A DNA stretch of 64,000 nucleotides, taken from Methanosarcina sp. MTP4 (GTDB lineage: Archaea > Halobacteriota > Methanosarcinia > Methanosarcinales > Methanosarcinaceae). A program made the translations under genes and the position numbers. Numbering within the stretch: the first letter of the stretch is position 1; the number at the start of each line of letters is the position of its first letter. The notes below the pieces were generated by a model that saw only the letters and a program-made list of their open reading frames with translations, did not search any database and was not told the DNA's origin. Shown one piece after another: positions 44,670 through 54,087 of this stretch. The stretch lies in contig NZ_CP009505.1 in NCBI RefSeq assembly GCF_000970045.1, forward strand, positions 2,604,001-2,668,000, written 5' to 3'.

Positions 44670-45770
44670 TTAATTGGATTTATTGACCTTCCTTGCAAAC
44701 ACCATCCTTGACCCTTCTTTCATATCCAGGGTCCTGAAGACTTCAAGCCCGTAATCACCCAGCATTCCAACATATTCATTGAAAGGTACGCTGTTTTCAA
44801 AGCAGTATCCTGTCCCTCCTTTCTTTGTGTCTTCAAAAGTCCAGAGGTTCCAGTCCAGGTTGAAGAGGGGATTTGATTCCGTATTTTCTTCCGGGACCTG
44901 CCGGGTTACGAAAACTCCTCCTTCATTCAGGGCTGAAGCGATTTTCGGAATAAGTTCCGGGACCTTGCCGCCCGGGTTAAAGGATGAGAAAACCAGGTCG
45001 TACCCGGTCCCGAGTTCGTCCTTGAAAAAGTCCCCTGGAATTACGTCCACGTTGGAAGCCCCGTATTTTTCAATGTACTGCTTCGTCTTTACGGTTACCG
45101 GGGGAAGATCGAATACGAAAGCTTCAAGCTGCTCGTTAATTTTTGCAAAAGCAATGGCATAGAGCCCGTGCCCTCCTCCCAGGTCCAGAAGTTTCCGAAC
45201 ATTTCCGAAATCAACATTTTCCATGACCGTCCTGACGGTTTCCTGGAGCAGCCCACAACGGGCATTTTCAGCCATACAGCTGATAACCTCCCCAAAAAAC
45301 GGGCCTTTTTCGACAAGTTCCGGACCCTTCCTCATAAGCTCGGGCAAACGAGCCCAGAGCGCAACGTTCCTGAACTTTTCGGAAAGGTAATGCTGCTGGG
45401 AAAACGGACTTTCCTTAAGGAGATATGCAGCGCTAAGTTCCGAATTCACATACCAGGGTGAAACCGGGCTTTTTTCAGCTTTTTCAGCTTTTTCGTCGCT
45501 CTCTTCCACCTGCAACTCTTCCTCAGCCTCACCTATCTCCTCAAAACTGTCCAGAAGCCCGAGCCTGACGAGAGCTTCACAGAAATGGGGAACTAACACA
45601 GGGTCACACCCCAGCCTTTCGGCAAGTTCCCCTGCCTGTAGAGGGGTTTTCAGGGCTTCAAAAACTCCAAGTTCAAGAGCCGTTTCAATTAGCCTGTACT
45701 CTCTAAGTCCCCTGATCGAGTCGTCCATGAGCTTGAAGAAACGGTCTGCACCCAGAACCGGAGTTTCCAT
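44670..45770 (-). CDS. SAM-dependent methyltransferase (O-methyltransferase type with winged-helix N-domain)
   Basis: I start at ATG 45770 (METPVLGADRFFKLMDD); the frame upstream to 45890 looks non-coding. The protein has an N-terminal winged-helix dimerisation domain (LIETALELGVFEALKTPLQA, LAERLGCDPVLVPHFCEAL) and a Rossmann methyltransferase domain with motif I LLDLGGGHGLYAIAF, then DLPPVTVKT and DVIPGDFF. This is the layout of hydroxyindole/tetracenomycin-type O-methyltransferases. Methanogen homologues have no established substrate. It lies downstream of the Opp/Nik-type transporter genes on the same strand, separated by 266 nt containing a 43-bp tandem repeat. A role in making or modifying a metal ligand is conceivable but unproven. 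Confidence 0.82.
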   Translation of the reverse strand: METPVLGADRFFKLMDDSIRGLREYRLIETALELGVFEALKTPLQAGELAERLGCDPVLVPHFCEALVRLGLLDSFEEIGEAEEELQVEESDEKAEKAEKSPVSPWYVNSELSAAYLLKESPFSQQHYLSEKFRNVALWARLPELMRKGPELVEKGPFFGEVISCMAENARCGLLQETVRTVMENVDFGNVRKLLDLGGGHGLYAIAFAKINEQLEAFVFDLPPVTVKTKQYIEKYGASNVDVIPGDFFKDELGTGYDLVFSSFNPGGKVPELIPKIASALNEGGVFVTRQVPEENTESNPLFNLDWNLWTFEDTKKGGTGYCFENSVPFNEYVGMLGDYGLEVFRTLDMKEGSRMVFARKVNKSN

Positions 45771-45890
45771 TATGTCATCATTTACTTTCAAGTTCAATCT
45801 CCTTTTAACGCTTTTTTCGTCCTCGCCTTTAACATAATTGCCTGATGTAACGTAATTACCATCAAGTAAATCCCAATATGAAAGAATCAA

Positions 45891-46027
45891 CTGGAAATTT
45901 ATGGAAATAAGTTGGAAATCTGTTGAAAACTAATGTAAATTTATTGTAAATAAGTTGGAAATCAGTTGGAAACTAATGTAAATTTATTGGAAATAAGTTG
46001 GAAATTAATGTAAATTTATTGGAAATC
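45891..46027. repeat. ~43-bp tandem repeat (taatgtaaatttattggaaa)
   Basis: Just over three units of ggaaataagttggaaatcagttggaaactaatgtaaattta type fill the space between the methyltransferase gene and the transporter ATPase stop. Smaller ttggaaa phrases repeat inside the unit. Confidence 0.85.
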
Positions 46028-46036
46028 AATAAAAAG

Positions 46037-46735
46037 TCACCTGAAATCAACTATTTTTCCTCCCTCCATAACCGCGATCTCATCGCTCATCCACTCAACG
46101 ACTTCCATGTCATGTGAAATAAACAGGAAGCTGATCCCGTAGTCTTCCTGGAGGCTTTTTAGCAGGGAGAGGATCTGGGCCTGGACAAGGGGATCGAGCA
46201 TGGAAGTGGGCTCATCCGCCACAATGAATTTGGGCCTCAGCCCCAGGATCCGGGCAATTGCAACCCTCTGGAGCTGTCCTCCGCTAAGTTCCCTGGGGTA
46301 ACGAAAAAGCAGTTCCCTGTTCAGGGAAACAGCATCAATCAGTTCCAGAATCCTGTTTTCTTCGGCTTCTTTTCCGCAGAGCCCGTGGATCCTCAGGGGC
46401 TCGGCAATACAGTCGTAAATCTTCATCTTGGGGTTGAGGGTGGATTCCGGGTGCTGAAAAATAATCTGCATTTCGGTCCCGAGTTTTTTAAGTTCCCTGC
46501 CCTTCAGCCCGGAAATGTCCCTGCCCTCGAAAAAGACCTTTCCCCCCGTGGGCTCCATCAGCCTCAGGACCGTTCTGCCGAGTGTGGATTTGCCGCAGCC
46601 GCTTTTTCCGACAAGCCCCAGGGTTTTGCCCTTTTCAAGCTCAAAACTCACATCGTCTACAGCCCGGTTCACTTGCCTGCGAAAGAGCCCGGAATTGTAA
46701 TACTTTTTCAGGTTCTCGACTTTTAAGAGCGTCAC
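46037..46735 (-). CDS. nikE: Opp/Nik-type ABC transporter ATPase 2
   Basis: The start is taken as GTG 46735 (VTLLKVENLKKYYNSG), whose GTGA overlaps the stop of the previous gene. The 232-residue ABC ATPase has Walker A GLVGKSGCGKSTLGRTV, signature LSGGQLQRVAIARIL and Walker B FIVADEPTSMLD. It pairs with the upstream ATPase to power a dipeptide/nickel-class importer. It lacks the C-terminal cysteine extension that its partner has. Fifth and last gene of the transporter operon. The gene symbol is by operon position and family; nickel as substrate is inferred. Confidence 0.85.
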   Translation of the reverse strand: MTLLKVENLKKYYNSGLFRRQVNRAVDDVSFELEKGKTLGLVGKSGCGKSTLGRTVLRLMEPTGGKVFFEGRDISGLKGRELKKLGTEMQIIFQHPESTLNPKMKIYDCIAEPLRIHGLCGKEAEENRILELIDAVSLNRELLFRYPRELSGGQLQRVAIARILGLRPKFIVADEPTSMLDPLVQAQILSLLKSLQEDYGISFLFISHDMEVVEWMSDEIAVMEGGKIVDFR

Positions 46736-47751
46736 TGCGTATCCACTCCAGTATCTTGCTCTGTCTCCTGCCATGCATCTTGCCCTGTCTCTTGTCCCAT
46801 CTCTCGTCCTGCATCTTTTTCATAGAGCAGGCACCTGACCTGCCTTCCTCCTTCAAGTTCCAGGAGCTCGGGCCGGGTTTTCGGGCAGGCTTCTATCCGG
46901 AATTTGCAGCGGGGATGGTATCTGCAGCCGGAAGGAGGAGAAACAAAACTCGGGCTCTGGCCCGGGACGGCACGAAGCCCTTTTCCGGGCAGGGACTCCA
47001 GGAGGGCACGGGTGTAGGGGTGTTTAGGGCTGGAAAATACTTCGCCGGCATCCCCGGTTTCCACGATTTCCCCGGCATACATGACTGCAGCCCTGTCCGC
47101 AACCCTCTCCGCAACTTCCAGGTCATGGGTAATCAGGAGCAGGGAAGAACCCTCCCGCCGGACAAGCCCGGAAATCAGGTCTGCAATCTGCTGCTTTGTC
47201 TGCGGGTCGAGCCCTTTGGTAGGCTCATCAGCAATCAGGAGTCCGGGGTGCAGGGCAAGCCCCATAGCCACCATGACCCGCTGGAGCATTCCCCCACTGA
47301 ACTGATGCGGGTATTCGGATTTTTTCGAAGGGTCGATCCCCACGAGTTCGAGCAGCTCCCCGGCTTTCTTTCCGGCATCCTTTTTTCCGCAGTTTTCATG
47401 GCAGCGGTAGATTTCGGCTATCTGATCCCCTACCGAAAGCACTGGGTTCAGGGAAAGGGAAGGGTTCTGGAGCATGATCCCGATTTCTTTGCCCCGCAGA
47501 TGCCTCATTTCCTTTTCGGAAAGGTCCAGCAAATCCCGCCCCTTGAAAAGGATTTTGCCTTCGAGCTTCACATTCCTCGAAAGCAGCCTCAGAAGAGCTT
47601 TTCCAAAAGTCGTTTTTCCGCACCCGGTTTCCCCGATGAGAGCAAGGATTTCTCCCTCTTTAACCTCCAGGAAAATGCCCTCATTGGCTTTCACGGGACC
47701 CCTGGTTGTATTGAAAGAGACGTTAAGGTCCTCTACCGAAAGCAGGCTCAT
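46732..47751 (-). CDS. nikD: Opp/Nik-type ABC transporter ATPase 1
   Basis: The 339-residue protein has Walker A ALIGETGCGKTTFGKALL, signature FSGGMLQRVMVAMGLAL and Walker B LLIADEPTKGLD. After the ATPase core comes the oligopeptide-transporter C-terminal segment with conserved cysteines (CRYHPRCKFRIEACPKTRPE and QVRCLLY), which binds an Fe-S cluster in some Dpp/Opp ATPases. The tail ends in a low-complexity GQETGQDAWQETEQDTG repeat. ATG 47751 overlaps the stop of nikC (ATGA). Confidence 0.87.
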   Translation of the reverse strand: MSLLSVEDLNVSFNTTRGPVKANEGIFLEVKEGEILALIGETGCGKTTFGKALLRLLSRNVKLEGKILFKGRDLLDLSEKEMRHLRGKEIGIMLQNPSLSLNPVLSVGDQIAEIYRCHENCGKKDAGKKAGELLELVGIDPSKKSEYPHQFSGGMLQRVMVAMGLALHPGLLIADEPTKGLDPQTKQQIADLISGLVRREGSSLLLITHDLEVAERVADRAAVMYAGEIVETGDAGEVFSSPKHPYTRALLESLPGKGLRAVPGQSPSFVSPPSGCRYHPRCKFRIEACPKTRPELLELEGGRQVRCLLYEKDAGREMGQETGQDAWQETEQDTGVDTQ

Positions 47752-48602
47752 CCAGCCATCACCTCCCGGTCCGTCTCCGTATCAAGGCAGTCCCGGAGCC
47801 CGTCGCCGGCGAAATTGAAGGCCATGACCGTGAGCATGATCATCAAACCCGGGAAAAAGGTCAGGTGGGGAGCACTACGGAGGTACGGGATCCCGGCTTT
47901 GAGCATCGCGCCCCATTCGGGATCAGGGAGCTGGATCCCGAGTCCGAGGAAACTAAGGGCTGCCGCAAATATGATCACATGGGCTATCTCCAGCGTCCCG
48001 AGCACGACCACACTTTCCAGGCAGTTTGGCAGGATATGCCGGCGCATGATATAGAAGTTCGAAGCCCGAAGCGCCTTTGCAGCTTCCACGAAAGCCCTTT
48101 TTTTCAGGGACAGGACCTGCCCCCTGACAAGCCTTGTGTAGACCGGCCACTGGGTAAGGGAAAGGGCAAGTACGACATTAGTAAAACCGGAACCAAGCAG
48201 CCCTGCAATAACAAGGGCAAGAATTATGTTGGGAAACGCAAGGACTATGTCCACGCCCCTCATTACGATTTCGTCAAACAGGCCTCCCCTGTACCCGGAA
48301 AGCACCCCGAGCAGCGTACCTGCAATTGAGGTTGCAGCGACTACCAGGACCCCGATCCCGAGGGAAAACCTTGTTCCATAGACTACTCTTGAAAAAATGC
48401 AGCGCCCCAGGTCATCCGTCCCGAAAGGATATTCGAAAGAGGGAGCCTCAAGCCGCCGATCAAGCTTTAGATCAAGAGGGTCATGGGGGGACACAAAGGG
48501 GGCAAAGATCGCAAGAAAAGAGAGCAGGATGATGAGCAGGACTCCAAGCACTGCAAGCCTGTTTTTCCGGAATTCCCGGATATTGAGTCTTTTTCCTGTC
48601 AT
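47748..48602 (-). CDS. nikC: Opp/Nik-type ABC transporter permease 2
   Basis: The 284-residue permease has an N-terminal helix (RLAVLGVLLIILLSFLAIFA), the DppC-like FVSPHDPLDLKLDRRLEAP and FGTDDLGRCIFSRVVYGTRFS, and the EAA loop EAAKALRASNFYIMRRHILPN. It contains about six membrane helices. It forms the channel with NikB. The ATG follows gtgggaggaag with about 10 nt spacing. A 57-nt spacer separates it from nikB, and the 3' end overlaps nikD. Confidence 0.88.
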   Translation of the reverse strand: MTGKRLNIREFRKNRLAVLGVLLIILLSFLAIFAPFVSPHDPLDLKLDRRLEAPSFEYPFGTDDLGRCIFSRVVYGTRFSLGIGVLVVAATSIAGTLLGVLSGYRGGLFDEIVMRGVDIVLAFPNIILALVIAGLLGSGFTNVVLALSLTQWPVYTRLVRGQVLSLKKRAFVEAAKALRASNFYIMRRHILPNCLESVVVLGTLEIAHVIIFAAALSFLGLGIQLPDPEWGAMLKAGIPYLRSAPHLTFFPGLMIMLTVMAFNFAGDGLRDCLDTETDREVMAG

Positions 48603-48659
48603 ATTTATGCACTTCCTCCCACTTCAGTCATTCTGCCCGTTTCTATCATTCTGCTTGCT

Positions 48660-49601
48660 TCAGTCATGTTTGCCATACCTTATCCTCGGGTCGAGCACTG
48701 CATACAGTATATCCACTGCCAGGTTGGAAAGCGAAAACAAAACGGCAATAAAGAGCACACATCCCTGGACCAGGGCAAAGTCCCGTGCAAAGATGGAATC
48801 CACAAGCAGCATTCCAAGCCCCGGCCAGGAAAATATTGTCTCAACAATTACTGCTCCTCCCAGGAGATAGCCAAGCTGCATCCCTGAAAAAGTAAGGACA
48901 GGGAGAAGCGCGTTTTTTAGAGCATGCCTGATAAGGATTGTCCTTTCATCGAGCCCTTTTGCCCTGGCAGCCACGATATATTCCTGTTTCAGCACCTCCA
49001 GCATACTTGAGCGGGTAAGCCTTGTGGTTACCCCAGCCATAGAAGTGCCGAGGGTAAGAGTCGGGAGGACCAGGTTATCCAGAGTACCGTAACCGAAACT
49101 TGGGAGCATGTGGAGTTTCAGGGCAAAAAGCCAGATCAAAAGGAGTCCCAGCCAGAAATTGGGGATGGAAACCCCTAGCAGAGACGTGAAAACGCAGGCA
49201 CTGTCAAGCAAGGTGTTTTGCCTTAGCGCACTCACTATGCCTGCGGGAATAGCTATAGCCAGGGAAAGCAAAAGGCTTGCAAGGGCAAGTTCGGCAGTAG
49301 CTGGCAGACAGCGCAAGATCTCTTCAAGGATATCATCGGAATTTATAACTGACTTTCCAAAATCCAAGTGCAGGACATGTCCGAGCCAGTTAAGGTACTG
49401 GACATGGGCAGGTGAGTCCAGGCCTTCAGCTTCCCTGACGGCTTCGATCTGCTCGAAGCTCAGGTCCTGCCCGTACCTGGCAAAAGCAATGACCTCGGCA
49501 GGGTCCCCGGGAGCAAGGTACATCGCAGAGAAGGTAACGAGTGTCACCCCAAAGATGACTACAGAAATCAGGAGCAGGCGTTTTGCTATGTAGTTCCACA
49601 T
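48660..49601 (-). CDS. nikB: Opp/Nik-type ABC transporter permease 1
   Basis: The 313-residue protein begins MWNYIAKRLLLISVVIFGVT, typical of DppB/NikB permeases. It has AMYLAPGDPAEVIAFARYG, six membrane helices, and the EAA-type loop EYIVAARAKGLDERTILIRH. It ends AVLDPRIRYGKHD, the usual DppB tail. It forms a heterodimeric membrane channel with NikC. A 139-nt spacer with a 21-bp direct repeat (49696-49737) separates it from the binding-protein gene. Confidence 0.88.
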   Translation of the reverse strand: MWNYIAKRLLLISVVIFGVTLVTFSAMYLAPGDPAEVIAFARYGQDLSFEQIEAVREAEGLDSPAHVQYLNWLGHVLHLDFGKSVINSDDILEEILRCLPATAELALASLLLSLAIAIPAGIVSALRQNTLLDSACVFTSLLGVSIPNFWLGLLLIWLFALKLHMLPSFGYGTLDNLVLPTLTLGTSMAGVTTRLTRSSMLEVLKQEYIVAARAKGLDERTILIRHALKNALLPVLTFSGMQLGYLLGGAVIVETIFSWPGLGMLLVDSIFARDFALVQGCVLFIAVLFSLSNLAVDILYAVLDPRIRYGKHD

Positions 49602-49695
49602 TTTTCTCGGTCCGGTTTTTCCTCAGATATGAATAGAAACAAGGGAGCCTAAAATAAAAACGAAAGTGGAAAGGGTTCGGGATTTTCACTCCTTT

Positions 49696-49737
49696 CCACA
49701 GCAATTCGTTTTTTATCCACAGCAATTCGTTTTTTAT
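49696..49737. repeat. 21-bp direct repeat (ccacagcaattcgtttttta), two units
   Basis: Two exact tandem units lie just after the nikA stop. The T-rich ends could help termination and so reduce nikBCDE expression relative to the binding protein. Confidence 0.85.
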
Positions 49738-49740
49738 GAA

Positions 49741-51315
49741 TTATTCATTTTCCAGATACACTCCATCAAGGTTCAGCCAGGGGTCCTCCGAGGTAATCGT
49801 GTACCCTTTAACACAGGAGTTGGAAGCTACGATTTTTTCCTCGTGGACCAGGTAGAAGGCCGGGACTTCTTCGATGATAAAGTCCTGCAGGGAATAGTAA
49901 AGTTCCTTCTGCTTTTCCTCATCCGCAGTCATGTCAGCTGCGTTTACGAGCTCATCGTAAGTAGCGTTCCTGTAATGGGAAAACGGAGACGCGGAATGGT
50001 GCACGAAGAAATGTTTCGGATACGGGCCCCAGACAAAGTGGCCGGTGCGCAGGATTATGTCAAAGTCCCCGGAATTTTCAAGCTGGGTAACAGCCCCTCC
50101 TTCCAGGAGCTTGATTTCCACATCAATTCCCACTTCCGCAAGTTCACCCTGAATTGCCTGGGCCATGGGGTTGTGCCTGGACGCCCAGACCCCATTGCTG
50201 ACCAGGAGGGTCACACACAGGGGTTCCCCGTCCTTTTCCACTATACCGTCCCCGTCTGAATCTCCCCACCCGGCTTCCGAAAGCAGGGCTCTTGCCCTCT
50301 CAGGGTCCCGGGAATAGGTCTCAAGGTCAGGGTTGGAGTACATCATGACAGGGGAGTAAGCCCTTCCGTTTGCGGCTTCTCCTATGCCTTCAAGCACCTC
50401 GCTGGTAATCATTTCCGTATCCACGGCATAGGCAACACTCTGCCTGACCGCCTTATCGCTGAAAGGAGCTTTTTCGCAGTTAAACTGCAGGAAGTCGGTG
50501 AAGGTAGTAAGTTTTCTGTGTACTTCGATTCCCTCTTCGTTTTCGAGCCTCGAAACGTCATATTCGGGAACCTTGATGATCATGTCCACTTCCCCGGTCT
50601 CGAGTGCCATAACCCTGGTGGAAGCTTCGGGAATCACCTTGAAAGTGACCTTTTCAAGCTCGGGCTTTTCTCCCCAGTACTCCTCGTTGCGAGAAACTAC
50701 GATTTCCTGGTCCTTTGCCCGGCTTTCGAACTTGAAAGGACCGGTACCCACAGGGCTTATGAAGTTTCCTTCGGCATCAACAGAGCTCGGGCTCATTACC
50801 GGCCAGGCTACGTGGGTCAGGTAGAAAGGCAAAGGCATGGGTTTTGCCAGCACGAACTTCACGGTGTGGTTGTCAAGGGCTTCCACGCTCTCAATGGGCC
50901 TGAGCACGGCCTGGGTGACATAGGACTGCGTGGAGTAGGAAAAAACAACCGCATCCGCATCAAAAGGTGTCCCGTCATGGAAGCTTACCCCTTCCCGGAG
51001 GTGGAAGATCCATGTAGTACCGTCATCCGGCGTTTCCCAGGACTCGGCGAGGCCGGGGACGATGTTCAGGTCAGGGTCAAGCCTGACAAGAGTCTCATAG
51101 ATCTGGGACCAGACAAAACGTCCATCTCCGTCCGGAAATTTGTCCAGGTACCAGTTGTTGACATCCGTACTGATTCCCACGGTCAGTTCCTGGGAAGAGA
51201 CTTCGGAACCTGCCCCTTTAGCAGTTCCGTCCTCTTCCCCACCTATGCAGGCACTGGCACTGATTACGGCCAGCAGCATTAAAGTGAGCGTGATAAGCTT
51301 GAGTTTTTGATTCAT
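49741..51315 (-). CDS. nikA: Opp/Nik-type ABC substrate-binding lipoprotein
   Basis: The 524-residue protein has a lipoprotein signal (LTLMLLAVISASACIGG, Cys as lipidation site). The SBP_bac_5 fold follows (LVRLDPDLNIVPGLAESWE, FHLREGVSFHDGTPFDADAV, FKVIPEASTRVMALETGEVD). The region HFVWGPYPKHFFVHHSASPF is His/aromatic rich and could line a metal-chelate site, comparable in position to the nickel-ligating part of NikA. It captures the substrate outside the cell and hands it to NikBC. Dipeptides cannot be excluded; the nearby CooC ATPase favours nickel. The ATG follows agaggatc. Just upstream is a 15-bp tandem repeat. Confidence 0.83.
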   Translation of the reverse strand: MNQKLKLITLTLMLLAVISASACIGGEEDGTAKGAGSEVSSQELTVGISTDVNNWYLDKFPDGDGRFVWSQIYETLVRLDPDLNIVPGLAESWETPDDGTTWIFHLREGVSFHDGTPFDADAVVFSYSTQSYVTQAVLRPIESVEALDNHTVKFVLAKPMPLPFYLTHVAWPVMSPSSVDAEGNFISPVGTGPFKFESRAKDQEIVVSRNEEYWGEKPELEKVTFKVIPEASTRVMALETGEVDMIIKVPEYDVSRLENEEGIEVHRKLTTFTDFLQFNCEKAPFSDKAVRQSVAYAVDTEMITSEVLEGIGEAANGRAYSPVMMYSNPDLETYSRDPERARALLSEAGWGDSDGDGIVEKDGEPLCVTLLVSNGVWASRHNPMAQAIQGELAEVGIDVEIKLLEGGAVTQLENSGDFDIILRTGHFVWGPYPKHFFVHHSASPFSHYRNATYDELVNAADMTADEEKQKELYYSLQDFIIEEVPAFYLVHEEKIVASNSCVKGYTITSEDPWLNLDGVYLENE

Positions 51316-51330
51316 GGAAGATCCTCTTCT

Positions 51331-51377
51331 GGATAGAGCAGTTCCGGGTAGAGCAGTTCCGGGTAGAGCAGTTCTGG
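51331..51377. repeat. 15-bp tandem repeat (ggtagagcagttccg), three units
   Basis: The array begins 16 nt upstream of the nikA ATG, in its 5' leader or promoter (minus strand). Confidence 0.9.
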
Positions 51378-51797
51378 AGAGATATAATTCCCAAAACTCC
51401 GATTCAGTCCATCGTTAAAGGAACTAGTTAAAGAAAGACAGACTGAGCCTGGAGCCCCAAACGAGATGTAAAATCAAAACACCCTGTTCAGGCACAATCC
51501 AACATAATTTTTTTCAAAACATTCACTTAACATATTTATTATTAGAGACATTTTATTTCTATAAATGTTAATTTGTCAAAATATTGTAATACTCAATATG
51601 ATAAAAGAGTTTTCTTATATGAACAAATAGTAAACAGTGTTAACAAAAAGTAGCACCTCATTTTCAGAAAAATTATTTAAAAGAAACAGAGAAAAATAAA
51701 AAAAATGAGCTATCCTCGCTATCAGGAAAAAGTCTACGAAGATGACCTGAAATTTCAGGAAATCCGAGTAAATTTAAATCAAGGGTAAATCTTAATC
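51378..51797. other. Spacer between the two metal-transport operons
   Basis: No gene is seen. The stretch 51500-51700 is very AT-rich and should hold the nikA promoter on the minus strand. The segment 51750-51797 follows the stop of the FecE-like ATPase gene and shows no clear hairpin. Confidence 0.4.
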
Positions 51798-52577
51798 TCA
51801 GGCTACTTCAAGCTGCTTCAAAGGCAGTACGTAGGGGACTTCGGCATGGGTACTTACGCTAGCCTCGACCCCGTAAACAGAAGCGATGTTTTCAGGGGTC
51901 AGGACTGAAAAAGGGTCTCCCATGGCAACTATTTTACCCTGTTTCATCATAATCATGCCGTCCGAATACTTGGCAGCAAGGTTCAGGTCATGGACAGCCA
52001 TGAGAGCAGCGACCTTCTTTTCTTTTACAAGCCCTCTTACCAGTTCCATGACATCGAGCTGGTGCCAGATGTCCAGGTTGCTTGTAGGTTCGTCAAGAAG
52101 CATAACCCCGGTATCCTGCACGAGGGCTCTTGCGATCAGGACTTTTTGTTGCTGCCCCCCGCTAAGCTCATTGAAAATGCAAAGGGCAAGGTCTTCGATT
52201 CCAAGCCTTTCGAGTGCTTCCCAGACTCTTTCCTCGTCCTTTTCACCGCTGAACCAGCCCAGGTGCGGACGTCTTCCCATAAGCACGGTTTCGAAAACAG
52301 TGCTTGAAAATACCCTGTTGGAACTCTGGGGGACGTAGGAGAGCGTCCTTGCCACTTCAAGCCTTTTCATTTGACTGAGATCTTTTCCTTCCACAGTGAT
52401 ATTTCCTGCCCTGGGAGAAAGGATCCTGTCAATACACTTTAAAAGTGTGGACTTCCCCGCCCCGTTAGGCCCAACAATGCTTACCAGGCTTGAAGCCCGA
52501 ATGTCAAATGAGACATTTTCAAAAATATTCACGTTTGAATACCCAAACGCCATATCCTTTACCTGTATTTTTACCAT
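51798..52577 (-). CDS. FecE/BtuD-type ABC transporter ATPase
   Basis: I start at ATG 52577 (MVKIQVKDMAFGYSN), with aaaaggagttc about 10 nt before; the ATG at 52610 has a poorer site. The roughly 259-residue ATPase has Walker A SIVGPNGAGKSTLLKCID, Q-loop YVPQSSNRVF, signature NELSGGQQQKVLIARALV, Walker B VMLLDEPTSNLD and switch VHDLNLAAKYSDG. This is the class that energises iron-siderophore, haem, cobalamin and some nickel or molybdate importers. Its permease and binding protein are encoded upstream on the same strand. A 16-bp tandem repeat separates it from the permease gene. Confidence 0.9.
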   Translation of the reverse strand: MVKIQVKDMAFGYSNVNIFENVSFDIRASSLVSIVGPNGAGKSTLLKCIDRILSPRAGNITVEGKDLSQMKRLEVARTLSYVPQSSNRVFSSTVFETVLMGRRPHLGWFSGEKDEERVWEALERLGIEDLALCIFNELSGGQQQKVLIARALVQDTGVMLLDEPTSNLDIWHQLDVMELVRGLVKEKKVAALMAVHDLNLAAKYSDGMIMMKQGKIVAMGDPFSVLTPENIASVYGVEASVSTHAEVPYVLPLKQLEVA

Positions 52578-52673
52578 CCTATCAGAACTCCTTTTCAGAC
52601 CGGAATTCATTTCCCACTAGTGGTCCACTATTTGCTTCAGTGCTGCTCCCCTCATTTTACTTTACTTACCAGA

Positions 52674-52769
52674 ACTCCTTCCTCACCAAACTCCTTCCTC
52701 ACCAAACTCCTTCCTCACCAAACTCCTTCCTCACCAAACTCCTTCCTCACCAAACTCCTTCCTCACCAG
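52674..52769. repeat. 16-bp tandem repeat (actccttcctcaccaa), six exact units
   Basis: On the minus (coding) strand each unit reads ttggtgaggaaggagt, so the array presents six ribosome-site-like ggtgaggaaggag sequences between the permease stop and the ATPase start. Related, diverged units continue to 52825 at the end of the permease gene. Confidence 0.95.
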
Positions 52770-52811
52770 AACTTCTTACTTATCATAATCCCCTTTTACC
52801 AAGCTCCCTCC

Positions 52812-53918
52812 TTACCAGAACTCCTTCCTTTTCCTCTTCAGGATCAGATACATGAAAAACGGCACCCCAAGAAGCGAACTTGTGATGCCTGTGGGAATGA
52901 TTGTCGGCCTTACGATGTTCATACCGATGGCGTCTGCCGAGATAAGGATCAAAGCGCCCAGGATCCCGGAAGAAGGGAGCAGGTATTTGTGGTCGGAACC
53001 TATGATCATCCTGGCCATGTGGGGTGCAACGAGCCCGATAAAGGCGATGGTGCCCGTAAAGCATACTATTGTCGCAACAAGGAGGCTTGCAAGCACCATG
53101 CTGAACATCCGGACTTTATTTGCGTCGATTCCCAGGCTTTTCGCGTTTTCATCCCCCACTGCCATCAGGTTCAGGTCATTAGCCTTCAGGTAGAGCAGGG
53201 GTATGCAGATGGCAAAAAGTCCCAGAAGCAAAGGGAAATTCTTCCAGGAGAAGGCTGAAAGGTCTCCCATACCCCAGCTTACCATAACCCTGAGCTGCTC
53301 ATCCGTTGCAAAATACTGGAAAAGGCTGCTAAGGGCATTGAAAAGGTAGTTTACGGCTATGCCTGCAAGGATCAGGGTTTCGGAACTTGCCCCTTTAAGG
53401 CTTGCAAGCGCGATAATGAAAAAGGCGCAGAGCATTGCAAACAAAAAAGCGTTCCCTACAAGCAGATAGGGCCCACTTACGATCCCGACCCCCATGACCG
53501 CCGCAACCGCAACCCCGAAATGAGCTCCTGCCGAGATCCCGAGGGTAAAAGGGCTTGCAAGGGGATTTTTAAGCACTGCCTGCATTACGCAGCCACAAAT
53601 CCCAAGCCCGAAACCTGCAAGGATGCCGCCCACAATCCTGGGAAAGCGGATGTTCCACACAACCTGGGAGGGAAGCTCAAAAGTCCCGAAATGGCCCGGG
53701 AAAAACCTGTCGAGCAAAATACGGTAAACATCAAGCACGGTAATATCAAGCGGTCCGATCGTTATTATGTACCCTGCAAGGAATGCAACCATCAGCAGGA
53801 GAAAAACCATGAAACAGAGCTTTCTCCACTTATACCTGTGGTATGCTGCCCGAACGGCATTATTTCCGGTTCGGGATTTCAGTGCACCCTTGATGGGGTT
53901 TTCAAGTATTCCTGCCAT
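52812..53918 (-). CDS. FecCD-type ABC transporter permease
   Basis: The 368-residue protein has about ten membrane helices and FecCD hallmarks: RFPRIVGGILAGFGLGICGC, MQAVLKNPLASPFTLGISAG, and GTIAFIGLVAPHMARMIIG near the C-terminus, followed by the LLPSSGILGALILISADAIG helix. The N-terminus is longer than usual by about 30 basic residues. A single permease gene suggests a homodimeric channel. It lies between the binding-protein gene (upstream) and the ATPase gene (downstream). Confidence 0.92.
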   Translation of the reverse strand: MAGILENPIKGALKSRTGNNAVRAAYHRYKWRKLCFMVFLLLMVAFLAGYIITIGPLDITVLDVYRILLDRFFPGHFGTFELPSQVVWNIRFPRIVGGILAGFGLGICGCVMQAVLKNPLASPFTLGISAGAHFGVAVAAVMGVGIVSGPYLLVGNAFLFAMLCAFFIIALASLKGASSETLILAGIAVNYLFNALSSLFQYFATDEQLRVMVSWGMGDLSAFSWKNFPLLLGLFAICIPLLYLKANDLNLMAVGDENAKSLGIDANKVRMFSMVLASLLVATIVCFTGTIAFIGLVAPHMARMIIGSDHKYLLPSSGILGALILISADAIGMNIVRPTIIPTGITSSLLGVPFFMYLILKRKRKEFW

Positions 53919-54087
53919 GCTTTACCATCTCGATATTTCTGTATTTCCGGGCATTTCTCTACGAAGTCCAAAATTTCCGGGGCTCCGTGTCTTATTTCCG
54001 GGGTTCCGAGTATAAGTTCCGGGCATTTTCTTCACGAATTCCAAAAGTGCAGACCTCAGCAAATGCAAACCTCAGCAAGTTCGGACT

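Noticed and set aside
46582-48054. 490-codon plus-strand frame opposite nikE/nikD/nikC
   Set aside because: It runs across three well-defined transporter genes and their overlaps, so it cannot be real alongside them.
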